A stretch of 64,000 nucleotides of DNA from GCA-016699835 sp964543905 (lineage in GTDB: Bacteria > Planctomycetota > Phycisphaerae > Phycisphaerales > UBA1924), in NCBI GenBank assembly GCA_964543905.1, contig CAZIZO010000004.1:186001-250000 (forward strand), given 5' to 3'. The notes below the pieces were generated by a model. That model searched no databases. It was not told where the DNA came from and saw nothing but the letters and a program-made list of their open reading frames with translations. Numbering within the stretch: position 1 is the first letter of the stretch; every line of letters starts with the position of its first letter. Below, piece after piece: positions 26,623 through 35,044 of the stretch. The translations under genes were made by a program, and so were the position numbers.

Positions 26623-27135
26623 ATGGCACGATTTCGATTCAACTTGCAAGCGGTGTTGAAGCAGCGACAGGCCGTGGAGCGCCAGCGCCAGCAGGAGGTC
26701 GCGGCGATCGAGCAGCAGCGGCTGGCCCTCGAAGAGGAGTTGCGCGCCTATCAGGCCTCGCTCAATCGAGAAAAGGCGGACCTGCGCGAAGCGCTCAGCC
26801 GGGAGCGCGCGTCAGATGACGGGCGCGGGGTCGATCTGCGCGGCGTACGCCTGCAGGCCAACGCGGCGCTGCATGTCGTGGCGAGGGCGCAGCAGGCGGT
26901 CCTGCGGTTGGCGGCGGTGCACAAGCGGCTCGACGCCGCGCGCCTGCACCTTTTGGAAGCGACGAAGAAGCGCAAGGCCGTGGAGACGCTCCGCGAGCGG
27001 CGATTCGAGGCGTGGTCGAGCGAGGAGAAGCGAATGGAAGCAAACGTGCAGGATGAACTGGCGATCCTGCGGGCGGGTGCGCGATTTTCGGGTGCGACGG
27101 AACACACGGCTGGACTTGATCTGGAGGCGGCATGA
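26623..27135 (+). CDS. fliJ: flagellar export chaperone FliJ
   Basis: 170 residues, nearly all coiled coil: residues 1-60 begin MARFRFNLQAVLKQRQAVER, the FliJ pattern, and a second long helix runs 75-140. FliJ couples the FliI ring to the FlhA export gate. It ends with a four-base overlap into the next gene. Sequence in this family is weakly conserved; position after fliI supports the call. Confidence 0.85.
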   Translation: MARFRFNLQAVLKQRQAVERQRQQEVAAIEQQRLALEEELRAYQASLNREKADLREALSRERASDDGRGVDLRGVRLQANAALHVVARAQQAVLRLAAVHKRLDAARLHLLEATKKRKAVETLRERRFEAWSSEEKRMEANVQDELAILRAGARFSGATEHTAGLDLEAA

Positions 27136-27920
27136 GAACGCTGTGGAATGCCTTGTGCGTGGTGGCGCTGGCCAACCTCCTCGCGCTGGTGGGTCTGGTG
27201 GGTTGGCTCCGCGCGTCGGATCGATTGAACATGGACCGTGCGAGAGAACTCCGCACGATGCTCGCCCGCACGATCGCCGCCGAGCAGGCCGAGGCCGCGC
27301 AGGCCCAGGCGATGGCGGAAGCGGAGCGGAAAAAGCAGGAAGCGGAGGCGAAGGCGAGGCGGGTGCCGCTGACGGCCTCGGAGCAACTGGCCGCGCGCCT
27401 AGAGGCGACCGAACTCGACGAGCAGCGATTGAAAGGGATGCGGTCGGAGGTGGATGCCCTCCAACAAACACTGCGCGAGGCGCAAGAGAAGGTGAAGGCG
27501 GAACGGGCGACGCTGGACGCGGATCGCGCCGCGTTTGAAGCCGCGAAGAAGTCGCATCTCGAGTCGACCACGAACGAGCAGTTCCAGAAGACGCTGGCGG
27601 TGTTGCAGGCCGTAAAGCCCGCGGAGGCGAGGGCGATCTTGGGGGAGTTGCTCGCCCCAGTCCCCACGGGTGGGGGGAGCACGCCCATCCCGACGGAGGG
27701 TGGCGAAGTCGTCGATGCCTCGCGAAAGGTCGAAGCGGTGGACCCCTTGAAGAAGGGGCGGGAGCAGGTGATCGCGTATCTGGATGCCATGGACGCGAAG
27801 AGCCGGACGAAGATCCTGACGGAGTTTCTCAAGTCGGACCCCAAGTTGGCAGCGGGATTGCTTGAAGACCTCCGGCAGCGCGGGCAAGTCGCCTCGGCTG
27901 CCGGGAAGAATCAACCATGA
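27132..27920 (+). CDS. MotE/YlxF-like membrane-anchored coiled-coil protein
   Basis: 262 residues. An N-terminal transmembrane segment (about 8-25, LCVVALANLLALVGLVGWL) is followed by a long coiled coil (about 35-150) rich in Glu, Ala and Gln. The C-terminal region carries a MgtE-N-like helical repeat: AVLQAVKPAEARAILGELL and VIAYLDAMDAKSRTKILTEF. This architecture and the slot between fliJ and fliK match MotE/YlxF of other bacteria, proposed to help stator or motor assembly. It overlaps fliJ and fliK by four bases each. Function by analogy. Confidence 0.75.
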   Translation: MRTLWNALCVVALANLLALVGLVGWLRASDRLNMDRARELRTMLARTIAAEQAEAAQAQAMAEAERKKQEAEAKARRVPLTASEQLAARLEATELDEQRLKGMRSEVDALQQTLREAQEKVKAERATLDADRAAFEAAKKSHLESTTNEQFQKTLAVLQAVKPAEARAILGELLAPVPTGGGSTPIPTEGGEVVDASRKVEAVDPLKKGREQVIAYLDAMDAKSRTKILTEFLKSDPKLAAGLLEDLRQRGQVASAAGKNQP

Positions 27921-29197
27921 CGACAGGCGTTGGATCGACGGAACAAGCAAAGGCCGCGGAGTGGTCGCGCTCGAAGAAGGACGCGAAGGCGGAGCACGAA
28001 CAGGCATTCGATGCCGCACTCGCCGCGCAATGGTCGCACGGAGCGCCGTTCTCGCGTCTCCCGACCATGCCGGGCGCAGGATCCCTCGCGAGCGCGTCCA
28101 CGCCAACGGGGACCAAGTCGTCGGGATCCCCCGTGACGGCAAGCGCTCGAGACTCCGTGGCGCGACGCCTATCCGGGGCGCACAGGACGACCACGGACGA
28201 ACCGACGCATCTCGCCAGCCAGGAACTCGCGGGGCAACTCCCCTCGCGCAAGGAGGCCATCCGAGCCGTGGAAGATGCGCATGCCGCGAGTGAGCCGGGA
28301 GCGCGGGCACCGCTCCCCGGGGCGAGCGAGCGTGCGCGAGCCGCCTCGGGGAACGAGGGGACGGCGCCCGCTCGGCCGCCCACCGAACAGGTCTCCACGC
28401 CCGGCGAGGTCCGGCGCAGCGCCTCGGTGACGCAATCCGACGGGATGCCCGCCATGAGCCCCGAACGTCGGGGCGCGAACGCGGAGCGATCTCTGGAGAC
28501 AGAGGCGGCGAGAGTGAACGCGGGGCGCTCGTCGCCTCCTGGACATGGGATGCGTGGGAACCTGATGACACGAGCCGATGCCCTCCAAGCACCGTCCAAA
28601 GACGCGAGCGCGGTCGCGGGCGTTGGACCTGGCGCAGCCTCGCGCCGATCGCCGGCAACCGGCAGGCCGAGCGTTCCCCCTCCGACGAGGGGCAACCCGC
28701 CGATCGAACTGGAGAGCCCGATCGCGTCGCAGACGCTGCGAGGATTGGCGGCGGCGCTCCGCCAAGGCAATGGCCGCGTGACGCTGCACCTCGCCCCTGA
28801 GAGTCTCGGGCAGTTGCGACTTGGGATCTCGGTGAAGGGCAGCGAAGTCGTGGCCAACGTGCAAGCGACGAGCGAGGAGGCGGCTCGCGTGATTCGAGAG
28901 CACGCGTCCGCGTTGCGCGAGGCGCTCGAAGCACAAGGGTTCGCCGTGACTCGGATCGACGTGGAGCACGTCTCCCCGGCCTTGCTGCACCTGCGTGAGG
29001 GCGCTCGCGACGGGCAACCCGGTGCAACACCGCAGTGGGGGGGCGAGTCGACCGCCCGCGGGAGGAGGCACAACTCTGAGGGCGGCGGACGCGAGCCGGG
29101 GACGAGGGAGCACCACTCGCCCGGCACGCCGCTTGCGGAGCAGTCCAGGGCGCCCGCGAACATCGTCGGCGCGGACGGTGTGAACGCGATCGTGTAG
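27917..29197 (+). CDS. fliK: flagellar hook-length control protein FliK
   Basis: 426 residues. The first 300 residues are low-complexity, Ala/Arg/Ser/Pro-rich and probably disordered, as in other FliK proteins where this part measures hook length. The C-terminal domain (about 275-360) has SQTLRGLAAALRQGNGRVTL, HLAPESLGQLRLGISVKGSE and EALEAQGFAVTRIDVEHV, the conserved hook-length control fold that switches export specificity through FlhB. It lies between the motE-like gene and flgD. Confidence 0.87.
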   Translation: MTTGVGSTEQAKAAEWSRSKKDAKAEHEQAFDAALAAQWSHGAPFSRLPTMPGAGSLASASTPTGTKSSGSPVTASARDSVARRLSGAHRTTTDEPTHLASQELAGQLPSRKEAIRAVEDAHAASEPGARAPLPGASERARAASGNEGTAPARPPTEQVSTPGEVRRSASVTQSDGMPAMSPERRGANAERSLETEAARVNAGRSSPPGHGMRGNLMTRADALQAPSKDASAVAGVGPGAASRRSPATGRPSVPPPTRGNPPIELESPIASQTLRGLAAALRQGNGRVTLHLAPESLGQLRLGISVKGSEVVANVQATSEEAARVIREHASALREALEAQGFAVTRIDVEHVSPALLHLREGARDGQPGATPQWGGESTARGRRHNSEGGGREPGTREHHSPGTPLAEQSRAPANIVGADGVNAIV

Positions 29198-29271
29198 CCG
29201 TTCCGAAGGATGACGCTCAAGCGTGGTGCGGATCGGACATCCCCCAACCTTGGCAGAAAGGCGGCAGGACC

Positions 29272-29706
29272 ATGTCGGACGTGTCACCCATCTCCAGTTC
29301 GAGCACCACGCCGCGGGCGACGGGGTTCAGTTCGCTCGACGCCGATGATTTTTCCAAGATCATCTTCGCCGAGTTGAGCAAGCAGGACCCGCTCCAGCCG
29401 AACGACACCAACGCGCTCCTCCAGCAACTCTCGACGCTTCGTTCCATCCAGTCCGGGATGGACCTTTCGAGCAAACTCGCGGAGGTCGTGCGCCAGAATG
29501 AGTTCGCCTCGGCGGCCACGCTCGTGGGAAAGTTCGTCGGCGGAGTCGACGAGTACGGCGCTCGTGCCTCCGGACAGGTCAAGAGCATCAGCAAGACCTC
29601 GAAAGGGGCGACCGTTGAACTGCTCGACGGCACGCGCATCGCGATGTCCAACCTGGACGAGATCGTGGGCGACCGCTCCGCGTCCGCCGAGGAGGTACGC
29701 CCATGA
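29272..29706 (+). CDS. flgD: flagellar hook assembly scaffold FlgD (short form)
   Basis: 144 residues. The conserved N-terminal block is present: FSSLDADDFSKIIFAELSKQ with DPLQPNDTNALLQQLSTLRS and QSGMDLSSKLAE. FlgD caps the growing hook. The protein is short and lacks the Ig-like/TUDOR part of enterobacterial FlgD, as in several Gram-positive and planctomycete versions. It overlaps the next gene by four bases. Confidence 0.88.
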   Translation: MSDVSPISSSSTTPRATGFSSLDADDFSKIIFAELSKQDPLQPNDTNALLQQLSTLRSIQSGMDLSSKLAEVVRQNEFASAATLVGKFVGGVDEYGARASGQVKSISKTSKGATVELLDGTRIAMSNLDEIVGDRSASAEEVRP

Positions 29707-30215
29707 GCACGGGGTTGGACTTGCTGCGCCGCCTCTCCCCGACGACGTCATCGACGCCCGCGGTAAACCCGCCCCGGGCGTCGGGCGCGGTGTCGGGTGC
29801 GGGCGAACTCGACTTCGCGCAACTGCTGTCCAAGGCGCAGGCCGGGCAGTTGTCCAGCGGCATGACCGTTCGCGTTTCTCCGCATGCGGGCGTGGAGTTG
29901 AACCCGATGCAGTTGGCCCGCCTGTCGATCGCCGCGGATCGCGCCGAAGCGCAGGGCGCGACCCGTGCCGTCGCGCTGATCGACGGGCAGGCGTTGCAGA
30001 TCGACGTGGCAACACGGACGGTGCTGGGCAAGGCGGACCTCTCCGGCGCGGGCACGATCACCAACATCGACTCGGTCATCGTGGTCCCGAACGAGGGGGA
30101 TGGGGTGGGGATCGGCGCGCCGGCAAAGGACCTGACCAAACTCAGCCCGTCGCTGCTTCGTGTGTTGAGTCAATCGGAGGATGGTCGAAGGAGCGATCGC
30201 TCGCCGGTCGGGTGA
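29703..30215 (+). CDS. flagellar operon protein, TIGR02530-like
   Basis: 170 residues. After a variable N-terminal 50 residues, the core GMTVRVSPHAGVELNPMQLA, then AADRAEAQGATRAVALIDGQ, ALQIDVATRTVLGKAD and TITNIDSVIVV follows the pattern of the flagellar operon family I remember as TIGR02530 (SKHAxxRLxxR..., KG..., N.TVVTA, TNIDSAV). Members sit between flgD and flgE in Gram-positive-like clusters, exactly as here. Biochemical role not known to me; a hook assembly accessory is plausible. Confidence 0.75.
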   Translation: MSTGLDLLRRLSPTTSSTPAVNPPRASGAVSGAGELDFAQLLSKAQAGQLSSGMTVRVSPHAGVELNPMQLARLSIAADRAEAQGATRAVALIDGQALQIDVATRTVLGKADLSGAGTITNIDSVIVVPNEGDGVGIGAPAKDLTKLSPSLLRVLSQSEDGRRSDRSPVG

Positions 30216-30358
30216 GCGGCGGCCGAGGCGTGGGCCCGGCCATTTGAATGAGGGCGCGGCAAGGATGCGGCGCACGAGTCGGGGGATGGGCATGGACGCC
30301 GTGGTCCCCCCGGGTTGGTCTGGTGCAACGGTGGAGCCCGCGTGCGCGGGTCTGGACT

Positions 30359-32113
30359 ATGGCTTCAACAACGGCGATGCTCATCGGGTTGACGGGGTTG
30401 CACGCGAACGCGCGCACCATCGAAGTGGTCGGCAACAACATCGCCAACGTCAACACGACGGCCTTCAAGCAGGCACGCCTCAACTTCTCAAACCTGTTCT
30501 CTCGAACGATGTCCGAAGGCTCCGCACCCGCCGACACGCTGGGCGGCACCAACCCCTTCCAGATCGGGTATGGCGTCAAAGCCGCAGGGACCCAGCGCAA
30601 CTTCACCAACGGCTCGATCGTTGCCTCCGGCGATGGACGTGACATGGCCATCGAGGGTGATGGGTTCTTCCAGGTCAGGCGAGGCACGGAGACCTTCTTC
30701 ACCCGCGCCGGCAACTTCCGCCCCGATGCCGAGCAATACCTCACCCTCCCCAGCGGCGAGCGATTGCAAGGCTATGGCGTCGATACCGAGTTCAACATCA
30801 CGCCCGGCGCCCTCGGGGATGTTCGCATCCCGATCGGTTCGCTCACCCTCGCCGAAGCGACTCGGACCGTCAAGTATCGCGGCAACCTCAACGCCAGCGG
30901 GACGCTCCCCACGACCGGGAGCACGATCAACCTGCGCGGCAGCGCGACCGCGGGATTCAGCGCCATCGCGGCGGCCGATCCGGCGCCCACCGCGCCCAAC
31001 AGGATCGAATCCACCACGCGACTCATCGACATCGAAGACCCGGCGCTCCCCGCCAGTGGCACGCCGCTCTTCACCTCGGGACAATCGATCGAACTCCGAA
31101 ATGCCGAGAAGGGCAACAAGATCCTTCCGACGCAGAGGCTCGAGATCGCCGACGACACCACCGTCAACGACCTCAACGAGTTCCTCGCGATGGCGCTCGG
31201 CATCAATGCCTCGGCCCCGGCCCCCAACGTCGCCACTCCGGGCGTCTCGCTCGATCCGCTGACCGGGGTGCTCACCATCGCGGGCAACAGCGGAACCATC
31301 AACGACCTCCGCCTCGATGCGACCGATCTTCGCGTCCTCTCCCCCGCGGGAACCGTTGTCCGATCACCCTTCGTTCCCGAGAAGACGGCCTCGGCGACCG
31401 GCGAGTCCGTTCGTTCGACCTTTGTTGTATTCGATTCGCTCGGGACACCGGTCAACGTGGACCTCACCTTCTCCCTCGAATCTCGATCCAGCACGGGCAC
31501 GTCGTGGCGATACACCATCGAGTCCGCGCAGGATTCCGACCCGGGCGTCTTCGTCTCGTCCGGCCTTCTTGACTTTGACACGGATGGGCAACTCGTGACG
31601 ACGACGCCCGTGACGGTGACGCTGAACCGCGAGAACGAGGGGGCCTCGACGCCGCTCACGTTTGATCTCTCGTTCGCCGAGGGGGCGGATCGCCTGTCGT
31701 CCCTCACCGACGACCAGTCACAGATCACCGCGTGGTATCGTGACGGCTCGGCGCTGGGCACGCTCTCGTCCTTCGGCATCGGGAGTGACGGCGTCATCAG
31801 CGGGGCGTTCACGAACGGCGTCATCCGGACGCTCGGGCAGATTCCGCTCACCACGTTCGTCAACAACGAAGGGCTCGTGGACGTTGGGGGCAATCTCTTC
31901 GCCGAAGGCGTCAACAGCGGCACCCCGGTCACCGTCGGCGCCGGAACCCTCGGCGCCGGCAGCATCACCAGCGGGTCGCTCGAACTCTCGAACGTGGACA
32001 TCGGGGAAGAGTTCATCAAGATGATCCAGGCTTCGACGGGGTACTCGGCGGCATCGCGCGTCATCCGAACCACGGACGAACTCTTCCAACAACTGCTCGT
32101 GCTCGGTCGATAG
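30359..32113 (+). CDS. flgE: flagellar hook protein FlgE
   Basis: 584 residues. The N-terminal rod/hook signature is MASTTAMLIGLTGLHANART with VVGNNIANVNTTAFKQARLN; the C-terminal helix SNVDIGEEFIKMIQASTGYS is the standard rod/hook/filament tail. Between them are the D1 domain (VASGDGRDMAIEGDGFFQVR) and a long variable middle. It forms the universal joint of the flagellum. The start at 30359 matches the family N-terminus; the 37-codon upstream extension has no support. No strong ribosome site is visible. Confidence 0.93.
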   Translation: MASTTAMLIGLTGLHANARTIEVVGNNIANVNTTAFKQARLNFSNLFSRTMSEGSAPADTLGGTNPFQIGYGVKAAGTQRNFTNGSIVASGDGRDMAIEGDGFFQVRRGTETFFTRAGNFRPDAEQYLTLPSGERLQGYGVDTEFNITPGALGDVRIPIGSLTLAEATRTVKYRGNLNASGTLPTTGSTINLRGSATAGFSAIAAADPAPTAPNRIESTTRLIDIEDPALPASGTPLFTSGQSIELRNAEKGNKILPTQRLEIADDTTVNDLNEFLAMALGINASAPAPNVATPGVSLDPLTGVLTIAGNSGTINDLRLDATDLRVLSPAGTVVRSPFVPEKTASATGESVRSTFVVFDSLGTPVNVDLTFSLESRSSTGTSWRYTIESAQDSDPGVFVSSGLLDFDTDGQLVTTTPVTVTLNRENEGASTPLTFDLSFAEGADRLSSLTDDQSQITAWYRDGSALGTLSSFGIGSDGVISGAFTNGVIRTLGQIPLTTFVNNEGLVDVGGNLFAEGVNSGTPVTVGAGTLGAGSITSGSLELSNVDIGEEFIKMIQASTGYSAASRVIRTTDELFQQLLVLGR

Positions 32114-32189
32114 CCCCAACCCCCGAACCGGGGCCTCCCACGCCCACAGCCCGGAGAGCGATGGGCAGAGCGCCGCCGACTTTTCAGAC

Positions 32190-32618
32190 ATGACCCACTT
32201 CATGCCGATCACCACCTCCATGCTCGCGTTCATCACCAAGGTGTCCTCGTTCGCGTTCGTGACCATGCTGTGCGTGGGCGCTGCGGCTTGCGTCGCGGGG
32301 ACGCTCTGGGTCTGCCGACATGCGCCTTGTCGTGCGTTGTATGATCGGGCTCGATCGCGGCTCCGCATCGGCTGGGGGCTGCGTTCCGTGCTCTCCCTCC
32401 TCTCGCTTTCGATCCTGACCATCGTCGCGACGTGGCTCCTCGGTGCCGTAGACCCCGCGACGTACTTGGCGCCGGGTCCCGCCGCGTTGGTATATTCGAC
32501 GCTCCTGCTGTCGATGCCGGTGTACGCGGTGTCGATGCCGCGCGGCCGACGACGCACGGAAGCGATCGATCGGGCGGACGAATCGCGGGCCGGGCACGAG
32601 GCTCGCCGGGCCGCCTGA
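32190..32618 (+). CDS. small membrane protein within the flagellar cluster
   Basis: 142 residues with three probable membrane segments, near 15-42, 63-85 and 97-117 (for example SVLSLLSLSILTIVATWLL). Cysteines occur at the end of the first segment. It sits between flgE and fliL, a slot that in other clusters holds flbD/swrD or motA/motB, but it resembles neither. The reading frame is open and co-directional with its neighbours, though it has no clear ribosome site. Family unrecognised; gene reality moderately likely. Confidence 0.5.
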   Translation: MTHFMPITTSMLAFITKVSSFAFVTMLCVGAAACVAGTLWVCRHAPCRALYDRARSRLRIGWGLRSVLSLLSLSILTIVATWLLGAVDPATYLAPGPAALVYSTLLLSMPVYAVSMPRGRRRTEAIDRADESRAGHEARRAA

Positions 32619-32784
32619 ACGGGGGAGCCGGTGGGCGTGATTGCCTCGGACGGCATACACGGTGCACGCCCACGCGCGGCGTGAGTGCTGATCGCAAGCA
32701 CCTCAGGCGGATCGTGATTCCGGTCGATCCACGACGCGAGCCCGCGCACGCCGAGCGTGGGCGGACGTGACTCGGAGGATCTGC

Positions 32785-33342
32785 ATGGCCGCCGCACCCG
32801 ATAAGAAGGACGAGAGCAAGCCCGAGGGCGAAGCCGCAGGCACGGACGCCGCGCCGAAGAAGAAGTCGCCCATCAAACTGGTCGCGATCGTGGGCGCGAT
32901 CATGGTGATCGAGGCGGTGGGGGTGTTCATGGTGGTGGGGGCGACGGGCAAGAAGCCGGCGGACGCACACGCCACGGAGATCAAGGGCGCCGACCATGCG
33001 GACGAGGAGCAGACGGTCGAGATCCCGCTCGTCGAGGACAAGTTCCAGAGCATGCAGGGCTCGCAGATCTGGATCTGGGACGTCAGCGTGGTGCTGAAGG
33101 CAAAGAAAAAGAACGAAGAGGTCATCAACAAGGCCCTCGACGCACGCGCGGCCGAGATTCACGAGGCCGTGGCGATGATCTTCCGGCGTGCGCAGTTGCT
33201 GCAACTGCGTGAGCCCGGCCTTGAGACCATCAACCGCCAGATCAGCGCGTACATGAACAAACTGCTCGGCAAAGACCCCGAGGGAAAAGACCGCTTTGAA
33301 CGCATCGTGATCCCCAAGTGCAAGGGCTTTGCCGCGAACTGA
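32785..33342 (+). CDS. fliL: flagellar basal body-associated protein FliL
   Basis: 185 residues. A Lys/Ala/Asp-rich N-terminal tail, one membrane span near residues 33-52 (LVAIVGAIMVIEAVGVFMVV) and a periplasmic domain with VVLKAKKKNEEVINKALDAR and RAAEIHEAVAMIFRRAQLLQ. FliL stabilises stators around the rotor. The start has GGAGG six bases upstream; an alternative start six codons earlier is less likely. Conservation is low but topology and position fit. Confidence 0.85.
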   Translation: MAAAPDKKDESKPEGEAAGTDAAPKKKSPIKLVAIVGAIMVIEAVGVFMVVGATGKKPADAHATEIKGADHADEEQTVEIPLVEDKFQSMQGSQIWIWDVSVVLKAKKKNEEVINKALDARAAEIHEAVAMIFRRAQLLQLREPGLETINRQISAYMNKLLGKDPEGKDRFERIVIPKCKGFAAN

Positions 33343-33534
33343 CCAGCGCCCCGCACGGGCGGTCGGGCGGCGTGGTTCGCTCACCGCGCGCGATACGCCC
33401 GCATCGGTGTCGGCAAGATTGGCGCGGCTTTCTCGGACGCCGCGCAACCTCGGTCCATTTCTGGCGTGCGCTGCGCGACGCGTCCGAATGGAAGCAGCCG
33501 ACATGACGTCGGCATCACCCGAATGGAGGCCAGG

Positions 33535-34146
33535 ATGGCCGACGACCAGACAACTCCGACCCCGTCCGATCCCACACCTTCCGCGAGCCCGACGCCGAGC
33601 GCCGCCGAGGCCGCGGCTCTGGAAGCCGCCAAAGCCGCCCTCTCGGGTGCCCCGACATCGGGAGACCCAGCGCCCACCGCGAACGAGGCCGCCGCCCTCG
33701 ACGCCGCCAAGGCCGCGCTCGCGGGGCTCTCGGGCGTCGCGGGAGGCTCCTCCATCGACGAGATGATGGCGCAAGCCATGGCCGAGGAAGAGGCGAAGAA
33801 GATCGGGGGCTCGGCCCACCGCGCGACCGGCACCCCCGCGCCCATGCCGCTGCCCACGTTTGATCCCAAGCCCTCGCCGCAGGAAGCAAAGGCGATCGAT
33901 CTGCTCTCCGACGTGACCCTCAACGTGAAGATCGAACTCGGACGCACCCGGATGCTGGTCGAAGACGTGCTCAAGTTGGGGGATGGGACGGTGATCGAAC
34001 TCGACAAACTCGCGGGCGATCCGGTCGACGTGTATGTGAATGACCGCCCGGTGGCGCGCGGAGAGGTGCTCGTGCTGAACGATAACTTCTGCGTGCGTAT
34101 CAACGAGATCCTCCAACCGCACGCCGAGCCGACCAAGGCCTCGTAA
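33535..34146 (+). CDS. fliN: flagellar motor switch protein FliN
   Basis: 203 residues. The C-terminal SpoA/surface-presentation domain (about 120-195) reads LLSDVTLNVKIELGRTRMLV, EDVLKLGDGTVIELDKLAGD and EVLVLNDNFCVRINEI. The N-terminal 70 residues are an Ala/Pro-rich tail with an internal duplication (EAAALEAAKAALSG and EAAALDAAKAALAG). FliN forms the base of the C ring. The start has GGAGG five bases upstream. FliM, normally encoded just before, is missing: only 192 bases separate fliL and fliN. Confidence 0.92.
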   Translation: MADDQTTPTPSDPTPSASPTPSAAEAAALEAAKAALSGAPTSGDPAPTANEAAALDAAKAALAGLSGVAGGSSIDEMMAQAMAEEEAKKIGGSAHRATGTPAPMPLPTFDPKPSPQEAKAIDLLSDVTLNVKIELGRTRMLVEDVLKLGDGTVIELDKLAGDPVDVYVNDRPVARGEVLVLNDNFCVRINEILQPHAEPTKAS

Positions 34147-34210
34147 TCGAGCGTGGACGTTCCAACACCCCGTGGTCTCGGGTCGGCGGAGCCGATCCTC
34201 ATTCGCCAGG

Positions 34211-35044
34211 ATGGCCCTCGTGACACGATCTTTCCTCCACGTCGTTCGATCGCTCGGCATGCTCGCCTGCGTGCTCGCGGCGCCGGTGCTCGCGTGGGCT
34301 TCCCAATCGCCCCCGGACCTCGCCGCGCCCGCCTCGATCGCGACGGGAGAGCACTCCAAGAAACTCGGGCTGCCCAAGCCGACGCCCTCCGCCGCCCCCG
34401 CCGCGCCGCTCGCGCCGGATGCCGCCAAGCCCGAGGATTCGTCCTGGGTGTATCGCACCCTCGCGTCGCTCGCGGGCGTCATCGTGCTGATCGTGGCGGT
34501 GTCGTTCGTCGTGCAGCGCGTCGCGCGTCAACAGGGTGGGCTGATCGCCTCACTCGGACCGGGAGGCCGCGCGCCCTCGGGGCTCCTGGAAGTCCTGGGG
34601 CGATACCCAATCTCCCGCGGCACGACCCTCGTGCTGCTCAAGGTGGATCGCCGCGTCTTGCTGCTCTGCCAGACCAGCGGCAAACGCTTCGCGTCCGGCA
34701 CGAGCATGTCCACGCTCTGCGAAATCTCCGATCCCGACGAGGTCGCGTCCATTCTCGTGAAGGCACGCGACGAGGAGGGCGACACGCTCGCAAGGAAGTT
34801 CGAGTCCATGCTCGGTTCGTTCGGCGGGAAGCACGCTCCCGCCGCCACGATCGAGCCAAAGCCCTCCGGCCCCACGCGAGCCACCGCGGGGCTCGCCGAC
34901 CTGCTGCGCGGAAGCACGACGAAGAAGACGCCCCCGAAGCCGAACGCGCCCTCCAAGCCCCTCACCAAAGCGCAGGCGATCGCCGCCCTCGAGTCCAGGC
35001 TCCAATCGCTCCGGGCGCAGGGCGCCAAGGAGAAGGCGGCATGA
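34211..35044 (+). CDS. fliO: flagellar biosynthesis protein FliO
   Basis: 277 residues. A signal-like hydrophobic N-terminus (about 12-30), a linker, one membrane span near residues 80-100 (LAGVIVLIVAVSFVVQRVA) and the FliO domain LLEVLGRYPISRGTTLVLLK with VDRRVLLLCQTSGKRFASG. The C-terminal tail is Lys/Pro/Ala-rich. FliO assists assembly of the FliP export pore. An upstream GTG at 34172 would add 13 residues; neither start has a good ribosome site. It overlaps fliP by four bases. Confidence 0.83.
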   Translation: MALVTRSFLHVVRSLGMLACVLAAPVLAWASQSPPDLAAPASIATGEHSKKLGLPKPTPSAAPAAPLAPDAAKPEDSSWVYRTLASLAGVIVLIVAVSFVVQRVARQQGGLIASLGPGGRAPSGLLEVLGRYPISRGTTLVLLKVDRRVLLLCQTSGKRFASGTSMSTLCEISDPDEVASILVKARDEEGDTLARKFESMLGSFGGKHAPAATIEPKPSGPTRATAGLADLLRGSTTKKTPPKPNAPSKPLTKAQAIAALESRLQSLRAQGAKEKAA

